64,000 nucleotides of DNA from the NCBI RefSeq assembly GCF_009467805.1, contig NZ_WIAY01000002.1, positions 558,001 to 622,000 on the forward strand, given 5' to 3'. Positions 9,485 through 16,959 of this stretch are shown in pieces (position 1 is the stretch's first letter; each line of letters opens with the position of its first letter). Source of the stretch: Stenotrophomonas nematodicola. Lineage in GTDB: Bacteria > Pseudomonadota > Gammaproteobacteria > Xanthomonadales > Xanthomonadaceae. Below the pieces are notes generated by a model, which did not search any database, was not told where the DNA came from, and saw only the letters and a program-made list of their open reading frames with translations. Made by a program: the position numbers and the translations under genes.

Positions 9485-10090
9485 ATGTCTGTGAACCGCC
9501 CGCTTCGCGCTGTCCTGTTGCTGTCCACGCTGTCGCTGTTGCCGGCCTGCGCCTTCCGCCATGAGGCCAAGCCGTCGCCGGCGCCGACGACGGCCGAGCG
9601 TGCAGGTCCGGCGATCGATCTGCAGCGTTTCATGGGCACCTGGTATGTGATCGGACGCGTTCCGAATCCGGTCGAGCGCGGCCATGTGGCCAGCGTCAAC
9701 GAGTACCGCCTGCGCGGCGACCAGAAGGTCGCCATCACCTATCGCTACCGCAACGGTTTCTCCGAACCGCAGGAAGAACTCACGGTGCGCGCGTCGGTGG
9801 ACGAGGACAGCGGCAACCACAATTGGCGTACCTGGTTCTACAAGATCGTGCCCACCCACACCCGCGTGCTGGAAGTGGCACCGGACTATTCGTGGGCGCT
9901 GGTGGGCTATCCAGGCCGTGAAATGGCGTGGATCTTCGCGCGCCAGCCGGACATGGACAAGGACCTGTACAAAGAGCTGGCCACGCGCCTGCGTGACGAG
10001 TACGGCGTCAACACCGACAAGCTTAAGCGCGTGCCGCAGCACCGCGAACAGGTGGACCGCCTGGGCTACGAAGTCCCGAACGTCCGCTGA
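9485..10090 (+). CDS. Outer-membrane lipocalin (Blc-like lipoprotein)
   Basis: Bacterial lipocalin, 201 aa, predicted to sit as a lipoprotein in the outer membrane and bind lipophilic molecules such as lysophospholipids or fatty acids. ATG 9485 gives a signal peptide with lipobox LLPAC; an in-frame upstream ATG at 9425 only adds a polar extension. The lipocalin signature FMGTWYVIGRVPN (near residues 49-61) and the C-terminal region with YPGREMAWIFAR match the Blc family. No strong ribosome site is visible. The SMAG repeat array begins ten bases after its stop. Confidence 0.87.
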   Translation: MSVNRPLRAVLLLSTLSLLPACAFRHEAKPSPAPTTAERAGPAIDLQRFMGTWYVIGRVPNPVERGHVASVNEYRLRGDQKVAITYRYRNGFSEPQEELTVRASVDEDSGNHNWRTWFYKIVPTHTRVLEVAPDYSWALVGYPGREMAWIFARQPDMDKDLYKELATRLRDEYGVNTDKLKRVPQHREQVDRLGYEVPNVR

Positions 10091-10100
10091 GCGTGAACCC

Positions 10101-10769
10101 GTATCGCCGACCGCTGGTCGGCTGTCGCGCGCAACGCGGGGTATCGGCATCGCACCCGTAGAGCCGACCTCTGGTCGGCTGTAGCGCACAGCGCGGGGTA
10201 TCGGCATCGCACCGTAGAGCCGACCTCTGGTCGGCTGTAGCGCACAGCGCGGGGTATCGGCATCGCACCCGTAGAGCCGACCTCTGGTCGGCTATCGCGC
10301 GCAGCGCGGGGGTATCGGCATCGGATCGGAGAGCAGCCGACCAGAGGGCGGCTCTACGTCGGCTGTCGCGCACAGCGCGGGGGTATCGGCATCGGATCGG
10401 AAAGCAGCCGACCAGAGGGCGGCTCTACATCGGCTGTCGCGCGCAGCGCGGGGATATCTGCACCGCACCCGTAGAGCCGACCTCTGGTCGGCTATCGCGC
10501 GCAGCGCGGGGTATCGGCATCGGAACGGAGAGCAGCCGACCAGGGGGCGGCTCTACATCGGCTGTCGCGCGCAGCGCGGGAGTATCGGCACCGGATCGGA
10601 GAGCAGCCGACCAGAGGGCGGCTCTACGTCGGCTGTCGCGCACAGCGCGGGAGTATCGGCATCGGATCGGAGAGCAGCCGACCAGAGGGCGGCTCTACGT
10701 CGGCTGTCGCGCGCAGCGCGGGGATATCGGCACCGGATCGGAGAGCAGCCGACCAGAGGGCGGCTCTAC
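10101..10769. repeat. Array of 11 SMAG/GTAG-type palindromes
   Basis: The 719-bp convergent gap between the lipocalin and metI genes is filled by imperfect palindromes. Five are forward (starts 10101 degenerate, 10158, 10214, 10271, 10471; core GTAGAGCCGACCTCTGGTCG). Six are inverted (starts 10332, 10403, 10531, 10602, 10673, 10744; core ending GGCGGCTCTAC). They are separated by a conserved spacer with GCGCGCAGCGCGGGG and TATCGGCATCGGATCGG. Forward units recur every 56-57 bp, inverted ones mostly about 70 bp. Frames reported in this stretch are repeat artefacts. GTAG-headed palindromes of this kind are the SMAG family of Stenotrophomonas. Confidence 0.9.
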
Positions 10770-10809
10770 GTACGCATGACCGCGACGGGTCTATGGCGCC
10801 GGGATGGCG

Positions 10810-11499
10810 TTATCGGCGGCTGTAATGCGCGACGAGGCGATCGCCGAGCATCTGCAGCACCTGGACCAGGATCAGCAGCAGCACCACGGTGACCAGGGCC
10901 ACATCGGTGTGCGAGCGCTGGTAGCCGTCGCGGAAGGCGAGGTCGCCCAGGCCGCCGGAACCGATCGCACCGCCCATCGCGGTGAAGCCGATCAGGGCGA
11001 TGACGGTGACCGTCGCACCGGCAATCAGACCGGGCCGTGCTTCGGGCAACAACACCCGCGTCACCAGCTGCCACGTGGTCGCACCCATCGCCTGGGTGGC
11101 TTCGATCACGCCGCGATCCACTTCACGCAGCGCGGTTTCGACCAGACGCGCGTAGAACGGCGCCGCGCCGATCACCAGCGGCACGATGGCACCGCGCACC
11201 CCCAGCGATGTGCCCATCATCCACAGCGTGAGCGGAATCAGCACGATCATCAGGATGATGAAGGGCACCGAGCGCAGCAGGTTCACCAGCAGCGCCAGCG
11301 CGCCATACACCACCGGCTTGCGGTGCAGCTGCGGCGAGCCGGTCAGGAACAGGAGGACACCCAGAGGCAGGCCGATCGCCAGCGTCAGCGGCAGCGAGCC
11401 GCCCAGCATCAGCAGGGTATCGACGGTCGCCTGGCCGATGTCGGCCCACTTTCCGGCATCGAGATGGCGGAAGAATCCGCCGGCGGTGGCGAACATCAT
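10810..11499 (-). CDS. metI: Methionine ABC transporter permease
   Basis: Inner-membrane permease of the D/L-methionine importer MetNIQ, 229 aa, with five to six predicted membrane helices. The EAA loop that docks on the ATPase is visible around [20 protein letters not shown] (near 128-147). The C-terminal [16 protein letters not shown] segment is characteristic of MetI. The ATG at 11499 overlaps the metN stop (ATGA), so the two are translationally coupled. The partner metQ is not adjacent but at 58892-59686. The 3' end abuts the SMAG array. Confidence 0.94.
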   Translation of the reverse strand: MMFATAGGFFRHLDAGKWADIGQATVDTLLMLGGSLPLTLAIGLPLGVLLFLTGSPQLHRKPVVYGALALLVNLLRSVPFIILMIVLIPLTLWMMGTSLGVRGAIVPLVIGAAPFYARLVETALREVDRGVIEATQAMGATTWQLVTRVLLPEARPGLIAGATVTVIALIGFTAMGGAIGSGGLGDLAFRDGYQRSHTDVALVTVVLLLILVQVLQMLGDRLVAHYSRR

Positions 11500-12524
11500 C
11501 GGCGCAGCTCCTCAAGGTGGACACCGGCAGCGACAAAGCCCGCCTGCGCGGCCTGTACGTCGCCTCCGACCAGCGACACCGTCAGCTGGCCATAAGGGGT
11601 GTCCTTGATCCGGTCGATGCGGCCGGACAGGATGTTGTAGTCCACGCCGGTGTCGCGCGCGATGCGCCCGAGCAATGGCTCGTAAGTGTCCGCGCCGAGG
11701 AAGGTCAGGCGGACGATGCGCCCGGCGACCGCGTCGAAATCCTTGTGCAGCTCGCCCTCGTCCACCTGCTCCGATTCGGTCACGAAGCGGCGTGTGGTCG
11801 GGTGCTGCGGGTGCAGGAAGACCTCGGTGACCGGCCCGGTTTCAACCAGTGCGCCGGCATCGAGCACGGCCACGCGGTCGCAGACGCGGCGGATCACATC
11901 CATCTCGTGCGTGATCAGTACGATGGTCAGGCCCAGTTCGCGGTTGATCCTGCCCAGCAGCTTCAGCACGGACGCGGTGGTCTGCGGGTCCAGCGCACTG
12001 GTGGCCTCGTCGCACAGCAGGATCTGCGGGCGCGTGGCGAGCGCGCGGGCGATGCCGACGCGCTGCTTCTGGCCGCCGGACAACTGCGCCGGGTACTTGG
12101 TGGCGTGCGCCTCCAGGCCCACCGTGTGCAGCAGCTCATCAACCCGCGCATCGATCTCCGCCCGCGGCGTGCCGGCCAGCTCCAGCGGGAAGGCGACATT
12201 GGCCGCCACCGTGCGCGAGGACAGCAGGTTGAAGTGCTGGAAGATCATGCCGATGCGCCGGCGCAGCGTGCGCAGGCCATCGGCGTCCAGCGCGGTGACG
12301 TCTTCACCATTGATCAGCAGGCGCCCACCGGTGGGCTCCTCCAGGCGGTTGATCAGCCGGATCAGGGTCGATTTGCCCGCACCGGAGTGCCCGATGATGC
12401 CGAACACCTCGCCGGCCTCGATGGTCAGGTCCAGCGGCTGCAGCGCGGCGATCGCGCGGCCGCCGACGGCATAGGATTTGTGCAGGCGCTGGAACTCGAT
12501 CACGTTCGCGGTCAACCGGGGCAT
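11496..12524 (-). CDS. metN: Methionine ABC transporter ATP-binding protein
   Basis: ATPase of the MetNIQ methionine importer, 342 aa. Walker A GHSGAGKS (about 44-51), signature LSGGQKQR and Walker [10 protein letters not shown] are intact. A C-terminal NIL domain (about 265-342) follows; in MetN it binds methionine and inhibits transport. Start ATG 12524 is used here; an in-frame GTG seven codons later is an alternative that resembles other MetN starts. A short inverted repeat GGAAT-N3-ATTCC (12585-12597) lies upstream and might be an operator. No SAM riboswitch was recognised. Confidence 0.95.
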   Translation of the reverse strand: MPRLTANVIEFQRLHKSYAVGGRAIAALQPLDLTIEAGEVFGIIGHSGAGKSTLIRLINRLEEPTGGRLLINGEDVTALDADGLRTLRRRIGMIFQHFNLLSSRTVAANVAFPLELAGTPRAEIDARVDELLHTVGLEAHATKYPAQLSGGQKQRVGIARALATRPQILLCDEATSALDPQTTASVLKLLGRINRELGLTIVLITHEMDVIRRVCDRVAVLDAGALVETGPVTEVFLHPQHPTTRRFVTESEQVDEGELHKDFDAVAGRIVRLTFLGADTYEPLLGRIARDTGVDYNILSGRIDRIKDTPYGQLTVSLVGGDVQAAQAGFVAAGVHLEELRR

Positions 12525-12644
12525 CGACGGGAGGGGGCGTGCAGCCTACCAGCGCGGGACGGCCCTCGCCCGTGCGGATGCGCGGAATGATATTCCGTTT
12601 GGTTCTAAGCCGGCGTGATCGGGCGCCACAGGCGCCCGGGCCGG

Positions 12645-13541
12645 TCAGGGGTGGTCCAGCGGCGCCGGCGGCTGGACCTGGCGGACCCGCTCGCGGTGCA
12701 GCAGGTACAGGCCCGAGGCGACGATGATCGCCGCGCCCAGCCAGGTCACCTGGTCGGGCAGCACGCTCCAGAACAGCAGATCCCAGCCGATCACCCAGAC
12801 CAGTCCGGTGTACTCCAGCGGGGCGATCAGCGACGCTTCGCCGAGCTGGAAAGCGCGGGTCAGCGCAACCTGCCCGGCGGCCCCGGCCAGGCCCATGCCG
12901 CCGATCAGGGCCGCATGCCCCCACTGCAGCGGCTGCCAGTCCGGCAGCGCCAGCAGGCCGGCGCCCACCGCCATGATCACCAGGAACCAGACCACCATCG
13001 ATTGCGGGGTGTCGGTGCGGGTCAGCATGCTGACCGTGATCGCGGCCACGGCGTAGGCGGTCGCTGCCAGCAGCACCATCAACCCGGGGATCGAGATGAA
13101 GCCATCCCCGCCCGGCCGCAGTACCACCAGCACGCCGACCAGGCCGATGCCGATGGCGATCCAGCGGCGCGGGCCAACGTGCTCGCCCAACAGCGGCACC
13201 GACAGCGCGGCAATCAGCAGCGGCGCGACGAAATAGATGGTGTAGGCGGTGGACAGCGGCAGGCTGCGCAGGGCGAACACGAAGCAGCCGATCATGGCCA
13301 TGCCCAGCAGGCCGCGCAGCAGGTGCAGGCCCCAGCGCACCGGCACCAGAGAGCGCGGACCGGCCGTGACCAGCACCCAGACCAGCACGAACGGCAGCGA
13401 GGCGGCACCGCGCAGGAAAGTCACCTGCAGGGTCGGATAGCTGGCCGAGAGCTGCTTCATGCCCGCATCCATCAGCGAGAAACAGGCGACCGCCAGGAGC
13501 ATCCAGGCGACCGCGCGGGAGGGAGAGCGTTGCATGTTCAT
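12645..13541 (-). CDS. EamA/DMT family exporter
   Basis: Drug/metabolite transporter superfamily protein, 298 aa, with about ten hydrophobic helices in two EamA repeats (about 8-140 and 150-285). Family hallmarks are visible: the early charged motif SLMDAGMKQLS and the PLEYTGLVWVIGWDLLFW segment in repeat two. It is an inner-membrane protein that likely exports a small metabolite or amino acid; the substrate cannot be inferred. The start is ATG 13541, with in-frame ATG 13535 as alternative. It is divergent from yajQ. Confidence 0.87.
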   Translation of the reverse strand: MNMQRSPSRAVAWMLLAVACFSLMDAGMKQLSASYPTLQVTFLRGAASLPFVLVWVLVTAGPRSLVPVRWGLHLLRGLLGMAMIGCFVFALRSLPLSTAYTIYFVAPLLIAALSVPLLGEHVGPRRWIAIGIGLVGVLVVLRPGGDGFISIPGLMVLLAATAYAVAAITVSMLTRTDTPQSMVVWFLVIMAVGAGLLALPDWQPLQWGHAALIGGMGLAGAAGQVALTRAFQLGEASLIAPLEYTGLVWVIGWDLLFWSVLPDQVTWLGAAIIVASGLYLLHRERVRQVQPPAPLDHP

Positions 13542-13586
13542 GGCCCATTATCGCCGCCACGGCCGGGCCGTCCACGTCCGGTTGGT

Positions 13587-13592
13587 TAGAAT
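13587..13592 (+). promoter_or_regulatory. Candidate -10 box of yajQ
   Basis: TAGAAT inside GGTTAGAATGGGGG, 28 bases before the yajQ ATG. The same TAGAAT box recurs upstream of gloA, glmS and glmU in this window. No clear -35 was found. Confidence 0.4.
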
Positions 13593-13619
13593 GGGGGCTT
13601 CACCTGCTGGAGTATTCCC

Positions 13620-14102
13620 ATGCCCTCCTTCGACGTTGTGTCCGAAGTCAACACCCACGAGCTGACCAACGCGGTCGACCAGGCCAACCGCGAGCTGTCC
13701 ACCCGCTTCGATTTCAAGGGCGTGGACGCGAAGTTCGTGCTCGAAGACAGCGTGATCAGCCAGTCGGCTCCCAGCGACTTCCAGCTCCAGCAGATGACCG
13801 ACATCCTGCGCGCACGCCTGATCGCCCGCAGCATCGACACCCGCTGCCTGGAGTTCGGCGACATCGAAACCAACCTGGCCGGCGCGCGCCAGAAGATCAC
13901 CGTCAAGCAGGGCATCGAGCAGAAGGTGGCCAAGCAGATCGCGGCCAAGCTCAAGGAAGCCAAGCTCAAGGTCGACAGCCAGATCAATGGCGACAAGCTG
14001 CGCGTCAACGGCAAGAAGCGCGACGACCTGCAGGACGCCATCGCGCTGCTGAAGAAGGAAACCTTCGAAGTGCCGCTGCAGTTCGACAACTTCCGCGACT
14101 GA
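13620..14102 (+). CDS. yajQ: YajQ family cyclic di-GMP-binding protein
   Basis: A 160-aa protein with two ferredoxin-like folds. In Xanthomonas campestris the YajQ homologue binds cyclic di-GMP and modulates a LysR-type regulator controlling virulence genes; in E. coli the protein binds nucleotides. The N-terminus MPSFDVVSEVN, the central VKQGIEQKVAKQI segment and the C-terminal FDNFRD are hallmarks. ATG 13620 is preceded by TGGAG at 7-base spacing, and a TAGAAT box lies further upstream. It is a single-gene unit whose 3' end borders a repeat array. Confidence 0.96.
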   Translation: MPSFDVVSEVNTHELTNAVDQANRELSTRFDFKGVDAKFVLEDSVISQSAPSDFQLQQMTDILRARLIARSIDTRCLEFGDIETNLAGARQKITVKQGIEQKVAKQIAAKLKEAKLKVDSQINGDKLRVNGKKRDDLQDAIALLKKETFEVPLQFDNFRD

Positions 14103-14126
14103 TCCCCGGCCGCCGGGCGCGCCCCT

Positions 14127-14627
14127 GACACCCGCCCGGCAGAGCCCGGCGCTGCCAGGCTGCAACGCCCATGCGCGCCGGGCGCCCCGTAGAGCCGGGT
14201 TCTACCCGGCTGCCGTTCGCCCGGATGCATGCACCCTGACACCCGCCCGGGCAGAGGCCGGCGCTGCCAAGCTGCAACGCCCGTGCGCGCCGGCAGACCC
14301 GTAGAGCCGGGTTCTACCCGGCTGCCGTTCGCCCGGATGCATGCACCCTGACACCCGCCCGGGCAGAGGCCGGCGCTGCCAAGCTGCAACGCCCGTGCGC
14401 GCCGGGAGCCTCGTAGAGCCGGGTTCTACCCGGCTGCCGTTCGCCCGGATGCATGCGCCCTGCCCCCCGCCCGGGCAGACCCCGGCGCTGCCAAGCTGCA
14501 ACGCCCATGCGCGCCGGGCCAAGCTGCAACGCCCGTGCGCGCCGGGAGCCCCGTAGAGCCGGGTTCTACCCGGCTGCCGTTCGCCCGGATGCATGCACCC
14601 TGCCCCCCGCCCGGGCAGACCCCGGCG
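14127..14627. repeat. Tandem 112-bp repeats with SMAG hairpins
   Basis: Four near-identical units, each with one GTAGAGCCGGGTTCTACCCG hairpin (starts 14189, 14301, 14413, 14553) and conserved segments GCCCGGATGCATGC and CCAAGCTGCAACGCCC. Spacing is 112, 112 and 140 bp; the last unit carries a 28-bp internal duplication (near 14493-14547). A partial fifth unit runs into the stop codon of the AcoR-like gene. The stretch separates the convergent yajQ and regulator genes. No coding sequence is credible here. Confidence 0.88.
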
Positions 14628-15728
14628 CTACGGTCGCAGGTGTTTGTAGAGGGTGGTGCGCGATACGCCCAACTGGCGCGCGGCCGCGCTGACGTTGCCG
14701 TGGTGGGTCGCCACCGCCTCGCGCATGGCCTGGATGCTGTGGGCGCGCAGCGTGCGGTCGCCCGCCGGATGGATATCTGCCTCCACGCGCAGGCTGGCGC
14801 GTGCCGCCAGCGGCGCGCGCAGGTACTGCACATGCACCGCAGTGTCCTCGTCCAGGCGTACCCGGTACGGCGCGCCCGCCTGCAGCAGACGACGCCGCTG
14901 GTGCACGCTGGCGCCGGCAAACAGACCCTCCAGCGTCAGCAGCGGCAACGGGCCGCGCCGGGGCAGCCCGAACAGACGCCGTGCCACGCGGTTGGCGGCC
15001 CGGATCCGTCCATCCTCCTGTACGGCCAACAGCCCCTGCAGCGGCGAATGCAACCAGCGTGCGTCGTGCTGCACGGCCAGCAGATGGCAGGCGCGCTGTG
15101 CCTGCATCAGCCGGTTCTCGGCCGACAACGCTGCCTGGCGGAAGTAACCATGCAGCAGCTCCGCGTCGCGCTCGCCGGTCCCGGTGATGTCCAGCGCGCC
15201 CAGCACTTCGCCGTCGAGTCCGTGCAACGGCACGCTCAGACAGAACACGGCGGCAAAGCGGTCCAGATAGTGTTCATTGCCGCGCACCAGCGCCGGCGCA
15301 TCCTCGGCCAGGCTGCATGACGGCGCGGTGGTGCCGATGTCGCACTCGCGAAGCTGGCGCCCCACCTGGATGGGCCGCAGGACCGGCACGTCGGCCAGGC
15401 CATGCTCGCGCTGGGCGATCACCCTGCCCTCGGCATTGACGCAGAACAGTGTCCACTGCCGTCCGCCGAACGCGGCCCAGAGACGATCCAGCTCCTCGCG
15501 CACGCAGCGCGCCAGGCGGCGATCGGCCGGGGCATCCAGGCGCCCGGCGTGGCGGGCCAGCGGCGCGTAATGCGGTTCCTGCCGCGGCTGTACGCCTGCC
15601 AGCCGCGAGCGCTCCCAGGAACGCTGGAGCGGCGGTGCCAGCAGGGCGCCGGCCAGTGCACCGCCGTCTGCGAAGCGCTGGCGCGCCGCCGCCAATGCCT
15701 GCTGCTGTTCCCGCTGCATGCCGCCCAT
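14628..15728 (-). CDS. AcoR-like GAF/Fis-HTH regulator lacking the AAA+ domain
   Basis: A 366-aa regulator. Residues about 30-200 resemble the N-terminal half of acetoin-type activators (AcoR: GAF sensor, with LQRSWERSRLAGV and CDIGTTAPSCSLAE). Residues about 205-275 look like a PAS-type segment. Residues about 320-366 form a Fis-type helix-turn-helix (HHGNVSAAARQLGVSRTTLY). The central AAA+ sigma-54 ATPase domain of full-length AcoR proteins (about 650 aa) is absent: no Walker A and no GAFTGA motif. ATG 15728 has GGAG at 8-base spacing. It is downstream of, and on the same strand as, the two dehydrogenase genes, so it is their likely regulator. Confidence 0.82.
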   Translation of the reverse strand: MGGMQREQQQALAAARQRFADGGALAGALLAPPLQRSWERSRLAGVQPRQEPHYAPLARHAGRLDAPADRRLARCVREELDRLWAAFGGRQWTLFCVNAEGRVIAQREHGLADVPVLRPIQVGRQLRECDIGTTAPSCSLAEDAPALVRGNEHYLDRFAAVFCLSVPLHGLDGEVLGALDITGTGERDAELLHGYFRQAALSAENRLMQAQRACHLLAVQHDARWLHSPLQGLLAVQEDGRIRAANRVARRLFGLPRRGPLPLLTLEGLFAGASVHQRRRLLQAGAPYRVRLDEDTAVHVQYLRAPLAARASLRVEADIHPAGDRTLRAHSIQAMREAVATHHGNVSAAARQLGVSRTTLYKHLRP

Positions 15729-15817
15729 CGGTCGATCTCCTACCCGGACCGTGAGCGTACACCCGCCACGCTGACTGACACCGCCGTCGCGGCCCCTGGC
15801 GGCCGCGACGGACCGTT

Positions 15818-16945
15818 TCATCCACCGAGGGTCAGGATCGGCTTGAGCGTGATGCCGCGGGTGCTGTCTTCGGCGGCCTGATTGATCTGATCCAGGGGAT
15901 AGAACCTCACCAGCCTGTCGAACGGAAACCGCCCCTGCTGGTACAGCTGCACCAGTTGCGGGATGAACACTTTCGGCACGCTGTCGCCCTCCACGATGCC
16001 GCGGATGCTGCGGCCGCCGAGCAGCAGATTGTTGACGTCGAACTCGGCCTTGGTGCCCAGCTTGGGCGCGCCCACCACCCCGATCACGCCGAGGCTGCCG
16101 AGTGCCTCGATGCCCTGCGCGAGCACCTCGGGACGGCCGGTGGATTCGAGCGCGAAGTCGGCGCCACCGCCGGTGATCGCACGCACGGCCTCGACCACGT
16201 CCACCTCGCGGCTGTTGATGACATGGGTGGCGCCCAGTTCCGTGGCCAGCGCCAGCCGCGAAGGCACCACATCGATGGCGATGATGGTGGTCGCGCCGGC
16301 AACGCGCGCGGCCATCACCGCACTCAGGCCCACCGCCCCGGCACCGAAGCTGGCGAAGCTGCTGCCCGCGCCGACCCGGAGCGAATTGATCACCGCGCCG
16401 GCACCGGTCTGGATGCCGCAGCCCAGCGGCCCGAGCAGTTCGATCGGTGCATCGTCGGGCACCTTGATCGCATTGTTCTCGCGGCTCAATGCATAGGTGG
16501 CAAACGAGGACTGCGCGAAGAAGTGGTCGTGCAGCGGGTTGCCGTCGGGATCCTGGATCGCGGTGCTGCCATCCAGCGCACCGCCGCCGAAGTTCAGGCC
16601 GAAGAAGTCGCGGCAGTACGCGCCGTGGCCGCCACTGCACGGATTGCAGTGGCCACACGCGCCGTAGGTCAGCACCACGTGGTCGCCAACCTTGAGCTCC
16701 TTGACCCCGGGGCCCAGCGCTTCGACCACGCCCGCTCCTTCATGGCCGAGCACGGCCGGCAGCGGTACCGGGTAGTACTGGTCACGCACGATCAGGTCGG
16801 TATGACACAGGCCGGTGGCGACCACGCGGACCAGCACCTCGTCGTCCTGCGGCCCGCGGATGCGCGCCTTCTCGATCGTGAAAGGCTGTTCTTTTTCGCG
16901 CACCACGGCCACGGTGATGTCGCGCAGTTCTGCTGTTGCGGTCAT
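15818..16945 (-). CDS. Zinc NAD(P)-dependent alcohol dehydrogenase (aryl-alcohol type)
   Basis: Medium-chain zinc alcohol dehydrogenase, 375 aa. Catalytic zinc ligands are Cys47 (GLCHTD), His68 (GHEGAG) and Cys176 (LGCGIQTG). Structural zinc ligands are Cys97, 100, 103 and 111 (CGHCNPCSGGHGAYC). The dinucleotide motif GAGAVG spans 201-206. Overall it resembles benzyl/aryl-alcohol dehydrogenases of the XylB type; exact substrate is inference. ATG 16945 is preceded by GAGG; the longer frame to 17008 overlaps the upstream gene. It lies 14 bp after the aldehyde dehydrogenase stop, in the same operon. Confidence 0.9.
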   Translation of the reverse strand: MTATAELRDITVAVVREKEQPFTIEKARIRGPQDDEVLVRVVATGLCHTDLIVRDQYYPVPLPAVLGHEGAGVVEALGPGVKELKVGDHVVLTYGACGHCNPCSGGHGAYCRDFFGLNFGGGALDGSTAIQDPDGNPLHDHFFAQSSFATYALSRENNAIKVPDDAPIELLGPLGCGIQTGAGAVINSLRVGAGSSFASFGAGAVGLSAVMAARVAGATTIIAIDVVPSRLALATELGATHVINSREVDVVEAVRAITGGGADFALESTGRPEVLAQGIEALGSLGVIGVVGAPKLGTKAEFDVNNLLLGGRSIRGIVEGDSVPKVFIPQLVQLYQQGRFPFDRLVRFYPLDQINQAAEDSTRGITLKPILTLGG

Positions 16946-16959
16946 GACATTGTCCTCGT

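Noticed and set aside
8957-10207. 416-aa minus-strand frame
   Set aside because: It crosses the lipocalin gene in antisense and starts inside the repeat array.
10023-10643. Minus-strand open frames with repeated PIPRAVRYSRPEVGS-like peptides
   Set aside because: They are translations of the SMAG array; the repeated peptide follows the DNA repeat and has no start signal or relatives that I recognise.
10101-10769. CRISPR array
   Set aside because: Spacers are themselves conserved, units occur in both orientations, repeats are imperfect palindromes, and no cas genes are nearby.
12525-12644. SAM or other riboswitch before metN
   Set aside because: Only a short GGAAT-N3-ATTCC repeat is present; no kink-turn or conserved SAM-riboswitch core could be seen.
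14005-14594. Minus-strand frames rich in ANGSRVEPGSTGLPARTGVA-like repeats
   Set aside because: They are translations of the 112-bp tandem repeat.
15729-16658. N-terminal extension of the AcoR-like regulator (676-aa frame)
   Set aside because: The extension is antisense-type Arg/Gly-rich sequence over the alcohol dehydrogenase gene; it contains no AAA+ motifs. ATG 15728 has a good ribosome site.
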